Assembly: GCF_014195505.1 (NCBI RefSeq)
Contig: NZ_JACIBV010000001.1
Span: forward strand, 3,224,001 to 3,288,000
Length of the DNA stretch: 64,000 bases
Direction: 5' to 3'
From: Nonomuraea dietziae
GTDB lineage: Bacteria > Actinomycetota > Actinomycetes > Streptosporangiales > Streptosporangiaceae
Part shown: positions 1-8,205 of the stretch, piece after piece
How the letters are laid out: the number at the start of each line of letters is the position of its first letter
Numbering within the stretch: position 1 is the first letter of the stretch
Translations under genes and position numbers: made by a program
Notes under the pieces: generated by a model
What the model was told of the DNA's origin: nothing
Database searches by the model: none
Seen by the model: only the letters and a program-made list of their open reading frames with translations

Positions 1-113
1 ACGCGTGCGCAGCAGTCGGATCAGCACACCGGCCGACGCTATAGCGGCCTGGGAGCCGCGCCCATGGCGTTACGCGGCAGGCGGAAGGCCGCCCCGCCCC
101 CCGGTCCGCGCTC
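1..113. other. Window edge, no gene assigned
   Basis: Short GC-rich stretch between the window edge and the stop codon of the first gene. No start codon with a convincing ribosome-binding site and no clear hairpin is visible; it could be spacer or the end of a gene cut by the window. Confidence 0.3.
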
Positions 114-596
114 TCAGGGAGCGAGGACGGAGGTGAGGTCCTTCTCTCCGTAGATCACGGTGTGGTCGCCCACCTGCTGTCTGGACAGCTCCCTCCACCC
201 CTGCCGCTCGTAGAGCGCCAGGGCGGCGTCCTGGTTGATCGTGGTGTCACCGCGCAGCTTGGTGAAGCCGAGCATGGCCGCGCGCCCCTCCAACGCCTGC
301 AGCATCCGCGCGCCGAAGCCGCGTCGCTGGAAGTCGGGATGGACGCGCAGCCTGCACACCTCCACGGTGTGCACGTCGATCGGGCGCAGCCCACCCATGG
401 CGGCGAGGCGGCTGTCCGCCTCGCCGACCAGGAACTCCCCGCCGCTGCTGAGGTAGATCTGGTGGATGCGCGGGAAGTCGTCGTCGTAGTAGACACCGTC
501 GCCCGGCACGATCCCGACCTGCGCCAGACAGATCTGGTGCAGCGCGTAGATCCCGTCGAGATCGGACCAACGGTATCGCCGGATACGCAGGCTCAT
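114..596 (-). CDS. GNAT-family N-acetyltransferase
   Basis: Predicted acetyl-CoA-dependent N-acetyltransferase, cytoplasmic, 160 aa; acceptor unknown. The acetyl-CoA pyrophosphate-binding motif A is visible as VCRLRVHPDFQRRGFGAR (about residues 80-97, with Q/RxxGxG), and LYERQGW near the C terminus matches motif B. I start at the ATG at 594-596 because it overlaps the stop codon of the upstream HTH gene as ATGA. A longer reading to 659 only adds residues encoded inside that neighbour. The overlap implies translational coupling and co-transcription with the regulator. Family assignment is firm, substrate unknown. Confidence 0.88.
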   Translation of the reverse strand: MSLRIRRYRWSDLDGIYALHQICLAQVGIVPGDGVYYDDDFPRIHQIYLSSGGEFLVGEADSRLAAMGGLRPIDVHTVEVCRLRVHPDFQRRGFGARMLQALEGRAAMLGFTKLRGDTTINQDAALALYERQGWRELSRQQVGDHTVIYGEKDLTSVLAP

Positions 597-2149
597 GCCT
601 TCTTGCTCCCGATTCCCATCAACTCGTAGAACTCCTTGAGGCCGGGGTGGTCCTTCCACCCGCCGTCCTCGACGGCCTTACCGAACTCGATCGCCGGCCG
701 GAGAATGAAGTCGGTGCGGTACTCGGGCTTCAGCAGGCGCGCCGCGTTGTTGGCGACCTCGAGCGCCTCGTCGATGTCGCCCTCGATGACCCTGCACTGG
801 GCCATGTCGAGCCTGATCAGCGTCTGGTCGAGGATGTGGTCGGAGTACTTCTCCAGCGCCTGCTCCAGCACCATGTCGGCCTCGATCGTCTGCCCGAGCT
901 TGGTGAGCACGTCACCCTGGTAGAAGAACAGCTGCCGCTCGGTGTAGCCGAAGGCGACGTCCTCCTGCTCGTTGGCCTTCATGTGGGAGAAGGCGTTGCG
1001 CGCCTTCTGCAGCGCCCGCTTGGCCTGGTCGACCACTTCCTTCTTGCCGCTGGTGCCGGCCAGCAGCGCGAGCGCGCGGGCCTCGACGACGGGAGCCATG
1101 GCCTGGGCGGCACAGGGTGTCTGGCCCGCCAGGTCGCGGCTCTTCTTGGCGAGGTTGAGCGCCTCGCGCGCGTCGCCGTAGTAGAGCGGCACGAGCGACT
1201 CGCGGGCGGTGACCCACGCGCGCAGGGCGCGGTCGCCCGTCTCGTCGGCCGCGGTGCGCCCGGTGCGGAAGAAGGAACGGGCGAGCCTGTGGTCGCCGAG
1301 GTTGATCATGATCATGCCGCTCAGCCCTGACAGCTGGGCGGCCATGCGGCACAGCCGCTCCTGGAGGTCGGTCGGCTGGCGACGGCTCATCGCCGCGCGC
1401 ACCGCGCTGAGCTCCAGCAGCACGTCGCACAGCAGCCTTAGCGGCGGTGTGCTGGTGTACTGACGGCCGAAGCTGAGCGTCGCCTCCTCCCACTGGTCGA
1501 GCATGGCCGGTGAGACCGTGGCCGTCACCAGCGTCTCGTCCATGCGCCTTCTGATGCCCTCGACGGCGGCGAGCACCTGCGGCTCGAGCTCCCTCAGGGT
1601 GCCGTTGGCCTTGTTGTCCAGAAGAGTTAACAACGTCCTGCGAAGGACGTTCTCGTCGTCGTCGTTGTTGGGTTCGGAGTGGGGCTCGGCGCCGGGCTGA
1701 CTGATCAGCAGATGGCGTGAGGCGAGGAGCTCGCCCCTGCTGTCCTGGGAGTCGCCCCGCACGAGGCCGGGCATTCGGTGGCCGTGGCCGCAGATGCACG
1801 GGCCGTCATAACCGAGTGAGACCGGCTCTACGCGATAGACAGTGCACAAATAGTGAAGATATTCAGGACCTGGGCGTTTCAGGCCGCTTTCGTAGGCCGA
1901 CAACAGCGTCTCACCGATGCCGGGAGCGGGTTTCTCGTCTCTTTCGAACAGCGCTCGCACTTGTTCGATGACGTCGGCCAGCGCAATGCCGTGTGCCAGC
2001 CGATGGCCCTTGATCTTCGTCGTGCCGAACTGAGGGCTGCATGTCTCGTGGATCTCTTCGGCTATCTGAGCACACGAGCGGCCACTGGCCAGACCCTTTG
2101 CCCGGATCCGCCTGGCGATCTCCGTTTCCCTGTGCTGCCTGCCGGACAT
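593..2149 (-). CDS. HTH transcriptional regulator with TPR-like C-terminal region
   Basis: Cytoplasmic DNA-binding regulator of 518 aa. The N-terminal ~115 residues hold an XRE-like helix-turn-helix region (AHGIALADVIEQVR followed by LLSAYESGLKRPG). Next come a Cys/His cluster CICGHGH (about residues 118-124) that could bind metal, an acidic linker (SEPNNDDDEN), and ~330 residues of helical repeats resembling TPR units. This architecture is common among actinobacterial developmental or signalling regulators; the ligand is unknown. ATG at 2147-2149 is preceded by GAGAGAGG at good spacing; an upstream in-frame ATG at 2179 lacks this. Stop overlaps the GNAT start by 4 bp. Confidence 0.85.
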   Translation of the reverse strand: MSGRQHRETEIARRIRAKGLASGRSCAQIAEEIHETCSPQFGTTKIKGHRLAHGIALADVIEQVRALFERDEKPAPGIGETLLSAYESGLKRPGPEYLHYLCTVYRVEPVSLGYDGPCICGHGHRMPGLVRGDSQDSRGELLASRHLLISQPGAEPHSEPNNDDDENVLRRTLLTLLDNKANGTLRELEPQVLAAVEGIRRRMDETLVTATVSPAMLDQWEEATLSFGRQYTSTPPLRLLCDVLLELSAVRAAMSRRQPTDLQERLCRMAAQLSGLSGMIMINLGDHRLARSFFRTGRTAADETGDRALRAWVTARESLVPLYYGDAREALNLAKKSRDLAGQTPCAAQAMAPVVEARALALLAGTSGKKEVVDQAKRALQKARNAFSHMKANEQEDVAFGYTERQLFFYQGDVLTKLGQTIEADMVLEQALEKYSDHILDQTLIRLDMAQCRVIEGDIDEALEVANNAARLLKPEYRTDFILRPAIEFGKAVEDGGWKDHPGLKEFYELMGIGSKKA

Positions 2150-2182
2150 CCCGGCCCCTCTCTCTGAGCCGCAAGGCACCGT

Positions 2183-2199
2183 CTACTGACGCAGAGTAG
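2183..2199. promoter_or_regulatory. Small inverted repeat upstream of the HTH gene
   Basis: CTACT and AGTAG flank a 7-bp spacer, 34-50 bp upstream of the HTH regulator start on the minus strand. The position suits an autoregulatory operator. The arms are only 5 bp, so this is a candidate only. Confidence 0.25.
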
Positions 2200-2424
2200 C
2201 GGGAGGGATGCACTCTGCCTCATGAAAACTATGAACCATTAGTGACAGGATGAAAATGCACCCTTGAAGCTTACGGATAAGGATCGTCCTCCAGGGGACT
2301 GTTTCTTACAACCCGCGAGGGTCAAGGACACTCCCCTGGAGCAGTTGGGGTGCGTTGACGCCTCGCATGGTCATGAGTCACCTTTCTCTCACCAGCAACG
2401 ATTCGTTCGAGGGAGGGCGAGAGA

Positions 2425-2700
2425 GTGGGGGACGACTTCGGGCATCTGGAGCGCTTGGTTTCAGAGCTGGACGCTCGCGGACTGCTTGCGAGAGTGGTGC
2501 GAACGCATTCTGGCAGGGTCTTCGTCAGGGTGATCAATCCAAACGCGACCAGTTTGGCCGAGAACGTCACCTGCCGATCGGCGTCCGAGGTTCCTGACTG
2601 GTGGTACTGCTGGTCCTGGGGCGAGCGGATGCACCAGGCGGACGATCCTGCGGGGGCGGCGACCAAGGTCGCCCGCGTACTCGCCGCGGTAGGAGAATGA
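2425..2700 (+). CDS. Small hypothetical protein
   Basis: 91-aa cytoplasmic protein transcribed away from the HTH regulator. GTG start preceded by a purine-rich GAGGGAGGGCGAGA, and GC3 bias consistent with coding. The chain runs LERLVSELDARGLLARV, a beta-rich centre (RVFVRVINPNA), the Trp-rich DWWYCWSWGERM, and a C-terminal helix AATKVARVLAAV. Small proteins of this build are often found beside actinobacterial HTH/TPR regulators, but I do not recognise a characterised family. Divergent placement suggests a shared control region with the regulator at 593-2149. Confidence 0.6.
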   Translation: MGDDFGHLERLVSELDARGLLARVVRTHSGRVFVRVINPNATSLAENVTCRSASEVPDWWYCWSWGERMHQADDPAGAATKVARVLAAVGE

Positions 2701-3059
2701 CGATGGCGGTGATCCGGGTGGGGCGCAGCCACCGCGGCTCACCGCTCCGACCGCGGCCTCGCGGAGCCGACGGGGTGTCCGGTGCGGAGGGCCTCCGTTC
2801 ACGGTGGTCCTGGACATCCCGTCGGTTCCCGCCACATGGCTTGTACGGCACAGCCGCAGGCGCGGCGCCGGCCGTACAGACAGAAGCGCCCTCCGGTTCC
2901 ACCCGGAGGACGATCGGGGGGTCCCTCCCGGAAACGGAACGGAACATGCTTCCGGGTGTGTGTTCCTTCCGGGTCTACCGTCACCGGAGCGTCAGGTCCC
3001 GCCCTCCGCGGCCCCGGGCCCTGACAACCCCGTCTTCCCCGGCGTGATGTGACGGCGAC
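2701..3059. other. Spacer with no supported gene
   Basis: About 360 bp between the small protein and the mscS leader hairpin. An open frame starts at ATG 2703 immediately after the preceding stop, but its composition is Arg/Ser/Pro-rich and unlike real coding, and two other frames are equally open, as expected at this GC content. Nothing recognisable seen. Confidence 0.4.
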
Positions 3060-3117
3060 CGGTTCGGTCGGCAGTATGTTTTGGGTCGTACTGGTCCAAA
3101 CATTGCCGACCGAACCG
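3060..3117 (+). promoter_or_regulatory. Long imperfect hairpin directly before the mscS ribosome-binding site
   Basis: Left arm 3060-3084 begins CGGTTCGGTCGGCA and continues to ATGTTTTGG. Right arm 3096-3117 is its complement, CCAAACAT then TGCCGACCGAACCG. The arms differ only by a 2-nt bulge (GT) and one extra T, with an 11-nt loop. The hairpin ends 4 nt before GGAGGGGG, the ribosome-binding site of mscS. It could be an RNA control structure, a terminator for upstream transcription, or a protein operator; no U-tract follows, which weakens the terminator reading. Confidence 0.65.
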
Positions 3118-3139
3118 CTTCCGGAGGGGGATTCACCTC

Positions 3140-4111
3140 GTGTTCCTGCTGGCCACGCCGAAACAACCGCCCACTATTCCCGATCTCGAGCAGTTGGCGA
3201 ACGGGATGGCGGCAGGGTGCGGCAGCGACCCGCTGTGCTCGACCTTCGTCGGTCTCTTCCAGAACGCGGCCTGGGCACCGCTCGTCGCCAGCGCGATCAC
3301 CATCGTGCTCATCCTCCTGATCGCCATCGTGGTGCGCAAGCTGTCGCAACGGGTGATCACTCGTGTCGTCAACAGGGCCGCCAGCGGCACCTCCATCACC
3401 GGGCGCCTGCGCAGGACGCAGGCCACCGACGGCATCGACGCCCTCCTGCACGAGCGGCGCAAGCAGCGCGCCGAGACCATGGGCTCGGTCCTGCGGCACA
3501 TCGCCTCGATCGTCATCATGGGCACCGCGATCCTGACCGTCCTCGACCGTCTGACGATCCCCATCGCACCCCTGCTGACCAGCGTCGGCATCCTGGGCGT
3601 CGCGATCGGCTTCGGCGCGCAGGAACTCGTCAAGGACTTCATCGCCGGCATGTTCATGCTGCTCGAAGACCAGTACGGCGTCGGCGACGTGATCGACACC
3701 GGCGCGGCCATCGGCACGGTCGAGGCCGTCACGCTGCGGGTGACCAGGCTGCGCGACGCCGACGGCCGCGTCTGGTACATCCGCAACGGCACCATCACCC
3801 GCGTCGGCAACGAGTCCCAGGGCTGGTCGCGCGCCTACATCGACGTGCCCGTGGCCTACGACGCCGACGTGCCCGAGGTCCGCGAGTTGCTCAAGCGGGT
3901 GACCGAGGAGCTGTGGAGCGACCCCGACTACCGCGAGAGCGTGATCGTGGAGGAGCCCGCCGTCTACGGCATCGAGCAGATCTCCGACACCTCGGTCATC
4001 TTCCGCGTCTCCGCCAAGACGCTTCCCTCCAAGCAGGCCGAGGTGGCCCGCGAGCTCCGCCTGCGCGTCAAGGCCGCTCTCGACGGGGCGGGAATCGCGC
4101 TCGCCGCCTGA
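3140..4111 (+). CDS. MscS-family mechanosensitive ion channel
   Basis: Small-conductance mechanosensitive channel, inner membrane, releasing solutes under hypo-osmotic stress; 323 aa, typical for the short MscS class. Three membrane segments are visible: [17 protein letters not shown], a second around [18 protein letters not shown], and the pore-lining TM3 [18 protein letters not shown] continuing into [13 protein letters not shown]. The beta domain ([21 protein letters not shown]) and mixed alpha/beta C-terminal vestibule follow. GTG start at 3140 with GGAGGGGG 10 bp upstream. The long hairpin at 3060-3117 suggests control at the leader. Confidence 0.92.
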   Translation: MFLLATPKQPPTIPDLEQLANGMAAGCGSDPLCSTFVGLFQNAAWAPLVASAITIVLILLIAIVVRKLSQRVITRVVNRAASGTSITGRLRRTQATDGIDALLHERRKQRAETMGSVLRHIASIVIMGTAILTVLDRLTIPIAPLLTSVGILGVAIGFGAQELVKDFIAGMFMLLEDQYGVGDVIDTGAAIGTVEAVTLRVTRLRDADGRVWYIRNGTITRVGNESQGWSRAYIDVPVAYDADVPEVRELLKRVTEELWSDPDYRESVIVEEPAVYGIEQISDTSVIFRVSAKTLPSKQAEVARELRLRVKAALDGAGIALAA

Positions 4112-4241
4112 ACGCTTAACGATGGGGGCGGCCAACGACCCTGACGTGACGGCGGACTGCGAAGTCCGCTGGAGCACGCGTGGAAGACAGACGGTCAGCG
4201 GTGACCGCGGTGGCCGTCATTGTGCTTGCCGTAGAGAATGG

Positions 4242-4628
4242 ATGACTGTGACTGAGGGTTCTTTCTACGATGCGGTCGGCGGCGAGGAGACCTTTCGCCG
4301 GCTCGTTCACCGCTTCTACGAGGGTGTCGCCGCCGACCCGCTGCTGCGGCCGCTCTACCCCGAGGAAGACCTCACGGGAGCCGAGGACCGGCTGCGCGGC
4401 TTCCTCATCCAGTACTGGGGCGGCCCCAAGACCTACAGCGAGGAGCGCGGCCACCCCAGGCTGCGCATGCGCCACGTCCCCTTCGTCATCGGCGAGGCCG
4501 AGCGTGACGCCTGGCTCAGGCACATGCACGACGCGGTCGAGGATCTCCAACTGCCCGAAGAGCTGGAGAAGCGGCTCTGGGACTATCTGGTGATGGCCGC
4601 GCACAGCTTGGTGAATGCACCCGCGTAA
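4242..4628 (+). CDS. glbO: Truncated hemoglobin, group II (GlbO type)
   Basis: 2-on-2 globin binding heme, probably for oxygen or NO/ROS chemistry at the membrane or cytoplasm; 128 aa. Group II hallmarks are visible: Tyr B10 in FYEGVAADP (Y26), Tyr CD1 in PLYPEEDL (Y39), QYWGGP, proximal His F8 in RLRMRHVPF (H78), and Trp G8 in RDAWLRHM (W91). Start chosen at ATG 4242 ([14 protein letters not shown]), where homology begins; the open frame upstream is not globin-like. It precedes a GH13 gene by 17 bp, the same order as glbO-aglA (Rv2470-Rv2471) in M. tuberculosis. Confidence 0.95.
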   Translation: MTVTEGSFYDAVGGEETFRRLVHRFYEGVAADPLLRPLYPEEDLTGAEDRLRGFLIQYWGGPKTYSEERGHPRLRMRHVPFVIGEAERDAWLRHMHDAVEDLQLPEELEKRLWDYLVMAAHSLVNAPA

Positions 4629-4645
4629 CGGGCAATATTCGCACC

Positions 4646-6148
4646 ATGGATATCCCCTGGTGGCGTGACGCCGTCGTTTACGAGATCTACGTCCGCAGCT
4701 TCGCCGACGCTTCGGGAGACGGCGTCGGCGACCTGGTGGGGGTCAGGGAGCGCCTGCCGTACCTGGCCCAGCTGGGTGTGGACGCGATCTGGCTGACCCC
4801 CTTCTACCCGTCCCCCATGGCCGACGGCGGCTACGACGTGGCCGACTACCGCGGCGTCGATCCGCTGTTCGGCACGCTCGCCGACTTCGAGGCGCTGGTG
4901 GCCGACGCGCACACGCACGGCATGAAGGTGCTGGTCGACATCGTGCCCAACCACAGCTCCTCCCGGCATCCCTGGTTCCAGGAGGCGCTGGCCGGCCGGG
5001 GCCGCGACCGCTACGTCTTCCGCGACGAGCCCAACAACTGGCAGTCCACCTTCAGCGGGCCCGCCTGGACCCAGGTCGACGACGGGCAGTGGTACCTCCA
5101 CCTGTTCGCGCCCGAACAGCCCGACTTCAACTGGCGCAACCCCGAGGTGCACGAGGAGTTCCTCGACGTGCTGCGGTTCTGGCTCGATCGCGGGGTCGAC
5201 GGCTTCCGCATCGACGTGGCGATGGGCCTGTACAAGGCGGAGGGCCTGCCGGACGTCGGCGACCAGTCCTTCATGTCGGTCTCGCCGATCTGGGGCCAGC
5301 CCGAGGTGCACGAGGTCTACAGGCAGTGGCGCAAGCTGCTGGAGTCGTATCCCGGTGAGCGCATGGCCGTCGGCGAGGTCTGGACCGACAGCGCGGCCGA
5401 CCTGGCGCTGTACGTCAGGCCCGACGAGCTGCACCAGAGCTTCAACTTCGCCTGGCTGCAGGCGCCGTGGTCGCCGACGGCGTTCAAGAAGGTCATCGAC
5501 GACACGCTGAGCACCGTCCCGTTCGCGACCTGGGTGCTGTCCAACCACGACGTCGTACGGCACCGCACCCGCTACGACACCGCCGACCCCGGCACCGGTC
5601 TCGCCCGCGCCAAGGCCGCCCTCCTGGTCATGCTGGCGCTGCCCGGGTCGGCCTATCTCTACCAGGGGGAGGAACTGGGCCTCCCCGAGGTGAAGGACAT
5701 TCCACCCGAGGCCCGGCAGGACCCCATCTTCTTCCAGTCGAAGGGGACTCTTCCCGGGCGTGACGGCTGCCGCGTGCCGCTGCCCTGGTCCGGCGACGCG
5801 GCGCCGTTCGGCTTCTCGCCCGAGGGCGTGGACCCGTGGCTGCCCCAGCCGGGGACGTTCGCCGCGCTGACCGCCGAGGCGCAGAGCGGCGACAGCGACT
5901 CGACCCTCGAGTTCTACCGCAGAGCGCTCGCCTGCCGCCGTGACCTGGTGCGATCGATCCCTTACCACTTGGAGTGGATGGATTCTCCCGAGGGTGCGCT
6001 TTTCTTCACCCGTGGCTCGCTGACCTGCGTCATCAACTGCGGCCCCGATCCCGTGCCGCTGCCGCCGTACGACCATCTGATCATGTCGAGCGGACCGATC
6101 ACCGACGATTCCCTGCCACCCGACACCGCCGCCTGGTTGCAGGCGTAG
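4646..6148 (+). CDS. aglA: GH13 alpha-glucosidase / alpha-amylase family enzyme
   Basis: Cytoplasmic retaining alpha-glucoside hydrolase, 500 aa, close to oligo-1,6-glucosidase/alpha-glucosidase length. GH13 conserved regions in order: DIVPNHSS (region I), GFRIDVAMG with nucleophile D190 (II), VGEVW with acid/base E244 (III), and SNHD with transition-state D302 (IV). The (beta/alpha)8 barrel is followed by a short C-terminal beta domain. No signal peptide, so intracellular maltooligosaccharides, isomaltosides or trehalose-cycle products are likely substrates; specificity cannot be read from sequence. Probably co-transcribed with glbO. Weak ribosome-binding site upstream of ATG 4646. Gene symbol is by analogy to Rv2471. 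Confidence 0.9.
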   Translation: MDIPWWRDAVVYEIYVRSFADASGDGVGDLVGVRERLPYLAQLGVDAIWLTPFYPSPMADGGYDVADYRGVDPLFGTLADFEALVADAHTHGMKVLVDIVPNHSSSRHPWFQEALAGRGRDRYVFRDEPNNWQSTFSGPAWTQVDDGQWYLHLFAPEQPDFNWRNPEVHEEFLDVLRFWLDRGVDGFRIDVAMGLYKAEGLPDVGDQSFMSVSPIWGQPEVHEVYRQWRKLLESYPGERMAVGEVWTDSAADLALYVRPDELHQSFNFAWLQAPWSPTAFKKVIDDTLSTVPFATWVLSNHDVVRHRTRYDTADPGTGLARAKAALLVMLALPGSAYLYQGEELGLPEVKDIPPEARQDPIFFQSKGTLPGRDGCRVPLPWSGDAAPFGFSPEGVDPWLPQPGTFAALTAEAQSGDSDSTLEFYRRALACRRDLVRSIPYHLEWMDSPEGALFFTRGSLTCVINCGPDPVPLPPYDHLIMSSGPITDDSLPPDTAAWLQA

Positions 6149-6499
6149 AAGGCGATGACCCGCTCGGCGTCATGAGGCTCCTGATCATGCCGCCTGCGGC
6201 CGCCCTGTCGCTCTTGGGCGCGTCCTGCGGTCCCTGCGCGCGCACGGCTCCGACGCCGTGCACGCGGAGCGGACCGGGCTGGACCGACTCGACGCGGAAC
6301 TCCATCGGGCTCGCGCCCGCATCCAAGAGGGCATCGGCACACCCCTCCGCCCGCGCCCTCAAGAGCGAACTCTCCGTGGAGACCCGGACAGCCTCAGCGG
6401 CGAGCCCCGCTCGAAGTGCAGTAGGTTCCCCCGGCACCCCGGCTTCCGGGTCTGGTGCCTCCGGCGGCCTCTGCGTGTTCCCGCTCCAGGGCTGGGCGG
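6149..6499. other. Convergent spacer, possible decayed coding sequence
   Basis: Spacer between the converging GH13 and thioesterase genes. One plus-strand frame (about 6183-6420) has an amino-acid mix and third-position GC resembling real protein (RSLRAHGSDAVHAERTG then LDRLDAELHRARARIQEG), without a credible start codon or ribosome-binding site, so a gene remnant is possible. Nothing else recognisable apart from the hairpin at 6433-6459. Confidence 0.3.
6433..6459. terminator. Candidate bidirectional terminator
   Basis: GGCACC (6433-6438) pairs with GGTGCC (6454-6459), enclosing a second small stem CCCGG/CCGGG. It lies between two convergent genes, about 40 bp from the thioesterase stop. 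No T-tract, common for actinobacterial terminators. Confidence 0.35.
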
Positions 6500-6928
6500 T
6501 CAGGCGAAGCGGCGGAGGTAGGTCAGTTCGTTCTGTGACAGGCGGCGGGGGGCGGCGTTCTCCACGTCGTAGGCGACGATCACCGACCGCGCCCTGACGA
6601 ACACCTCCTCGTCATCACGGATCTCGTAGTCGAGCGTGAACCGTACCGGCCTGATCTCAGTCACCCACGTCTCGACCAGCACGGGGTCGGCGCGGAAGGA
6701 GAGCGGACGCAGGTAGTCGATCTCGTGCCTGGCCACCACCAGGCCCTTGAACGTCTCCTCGCCCTCCTTGTGGAGGTCGACGTGCAGCATCCCGAACCGC
6801 GCGTCCTCGAGATAGTCGAGGAAGCGGACGTTGTTCACGTGCCCCTGGGAGTCGATGTCGGCGAACCGGACCGTGCGGGGGAAGACGTGCTTGCTGGCGT
6901 GTGCGAGGGATCGTTCAACCACGCCCAC
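6500..6928 (-). CDS. Acyl-CoA thioesterase, hotdog fold (4HBT/FadM-like)
   Basis: 142-aa cytoplasmic thioester hydrolase. The hotdog-family active-site segment FADIDSQGHVNNVRFLDYLE (with conserved Asp and HVNN) is near residues 23-42, followed by the long hotdog helix and strands (VVARHEIDYLRPLSFRADPV, RFTLDYEI). Acyl substrate unknown. The start is GTG at 6928; the frame is short upstream, and the spacer before it holds tandem repeats. M. tuberculosis Rv2475c occupies the equivalent place between aglA and the ABC-F gene, so this neighbourhood is conserved. Confidence 0.88.
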   Translation of the reverse strand: MGVVERSLAHASKHVFPRTVRFADIDSQGHVNNVRFLDYLEDARFGMLHVDLHKEGEETFKGLVVARHEIDYLRPLSFRADPVLVETWVTEIRPVRFTLDYEIRDDEEVFVRARSVIVAYDVENAAPRRLSQNELTYLRRFA

Positions 6929-7055
6929 ACCGTATCCATCCCCGCTCCACCACCCGACACCAGCACCCCGTCAACCCGCGCAGGCTGTTGAAAGGAACGA
7001 CGCGATGTGACGGGTTCGAGAAGAGATCAGCCCCCAAGACCCGCGGCGCCACCCA
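6929..7055. other. Upstream region of the thioesterase gene
   Basis: Promoter-proximal spacer for the minus-strand thioesterase gene, leading into the tandem repeat array. No clear -10/-35 pair is recognised. Confidence 0.3.
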
Positions 7056-7310
7056 GACCCACGGGGTACCTCCCGACGAGGGACTCCCTGGACCCACGGG
7101 GTATCTCCCGGAGTCGAGGGATCCCCTGGACCCACGGGGTAACCCCCCGGACACGAACGACCCCCTCAACCCACGAGGTAACCCCCCGGACACGAACGAC
7201 CCCCTCAACCCACGAGGTAACCCCCGGACTCGAGGGGCTTCCTGGACTCGCGGGCCTCGACCCGCCGGACCCCTCAACCCGCAAGGTCCTCCCAGATGCT
7301 CGCGCCCCCC
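7056..7310. repeat. Degenerate tandem repeat array, unit 32-40 bp
   Basis: About seven head-to-tail units start with (GG/AA)CCCACGGGGT or close variants: at 7056, 7090, 7128, 7168, 7207, 7244 and 7276. The units at 7128 and 7168 (40 and 39 bp) are nearly identical through TAACCCCCCGGACACGAACG. The array lies wholly between the thioesterase and TetR genes. Because 39 is a multiple of three, all frames give pseudo-peptide repeats, but no frame has a credible start or homology. I read it as an intergenic minisatellite. Confidence 0.85.
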
Positions 7311-7313
7311 GGG

Positions 7314-7337
7314 CCTGGGGGACTACCCGGTCCCAGG
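7314..7337 (-). terminator. Candidate terminator of the TetR gene
   Basis: CCTGGG (7314-7319) pairs with CCCAGG (7332-7337), with additional partial pairing inside, immediately downstream of the TetR stop on the minus strand. No T-tract. Confidence 0.4.
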
Positions 7338-7339
7338 GG

Positions 7340-7963
7340 TCAAACGGCTGGGTCGGGGTGGCGGGAGACCGGGTCCAGGCGTCTGATCAGGACCACGGCC
7401 GCCTCGATCACCTCGCAGGCGGCCTCCTCGGTGTCGCTGGTGGCCACCTCTCGTGCCGCCTCGCCGATCACCGTGGTCAGCACCGCGACCGTCAACCTGT
7501 CGATCGGCTCGGCCCCCGCCCCCAGCAGCGCCGCGTTCTGCCGGAGCCACTGCCTCCCCCTCGTACGGCGCAGCAGCTCGAACCCCGGTGGCCCGTCGCC
7601 GTCCATGAACAGCCTGACCAGGTCGCGCCGCTCCCACGCCCCCGTGAGGTAGGCGCGCGATCCGGTGATGAGCAGTTCGACCGGGTCGTCCACGCCGTCC
7701 TGCCTGGCCTTGGCGACGCTCGAGGCCGACGCCTGCTCCTGGGCGAGCTGGTGGTCCTCCCACAGCGCCATGAACAGCTCGGCCTTGCCGCCGAAGTGGT
7801 GGTAGAGGCTGCCGACGCTCGACCCCGCGCGAGTGACGACGTCGGAGACGTTCGCCTCGGCGAAGCCGTGCTCGCCGAACACCTCACGAGCCGCCTGCAG
7901 CATGCTCTTGCGCGTCTGAGCCGTGCGGCTCCACTCCCACGCACCGGAGGACTTGCGTGCCAT
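7340..7963 (-). CDS. TetR/AcrR-family transcriptional regulator
   Basis: One-component repressor of 207 aa. The N-terminal HTH is clear: TRKSMLQAAREVFGEHGFAE, then VSDVVTRAGSSVGSLYHHFG and KAELFMAL (about residues 17-66). The C-terminal ligand-binding domain is all-helical and unassigned. Starts at ATG 7963 (MARKSSG) or ATG 7972 (MVGMARK); both have weak ribosome-binding sites, and I favour 7963. No obvious target gene is adjacent, so the gene may regulate itself or a distant locus. An imperfect palindrome lies 14-27 bp upstream. Confidence 0.88.
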   Translation of the reverse strand: MARKSSGAWEWSRTAQTRKSMLQAAREVFGEHGFAEANVSDVVTRAGSSVGSLYHHFGGKAELFMALWEDHQLAQEQASASSVAKARQDGVDDPVELLITGSRAYLTGAWERRDLVRLFMDGDGPPGFELLRRTRGRQWLRQNAALLGAGAEPIDRLTVAVLTTVIGEAAREVATSDTEEAACEVIEAAVVLIRRLDPVSRHPDPAV

Positions 7964-7976
7964 GCCCACCATGCTA

Positions 7977-7991
7977 GGGACGATCTGTCCT
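7977..7991. promoter_or_regulatory. Candidate TetR autoregulatory site
   Basis: GGAC and GTCC flank the 5-bp core GATCT, with a further partial match (AGGGAC/GTCCT), just upstream of the TetR start. Short arms, so tentative. Confidence 0.3.
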
Positions 7992-8205
7992 GGGGTCTTG
8001 GTCGCGGTGGAACACTTTCCGCCGCGTAACGGCGGCCGGCCCGCGCGCCCGAGGAGCGTCTCCCTGGACAGAGGGTGGCTGGAGGCGGCGGGTGGGGCTT
8101 GGGGGGGGCCGGCCGTACGGGGAGGCAGGCGAGCAGACCCGCACCACGCGCAGCCACGTGGGTGGGCGCCTGCGTTCCCCGCACACAAGATCAAGAGCGC
8201 AGCGG

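Noticed and set aside
2703..3047. Frame starting immediately after the small protein at 2425-2700
   Set aside because: Arg/Ser/Pro-rich, equally open neighbouring frames, no recognisable motif.
7056..7310. Could the 39-bp repeats encode a repeat protein?
   Set aside because: All frames are open because the unit is a multiple of three; none has a start site, codon bias or stop context of a real gene.
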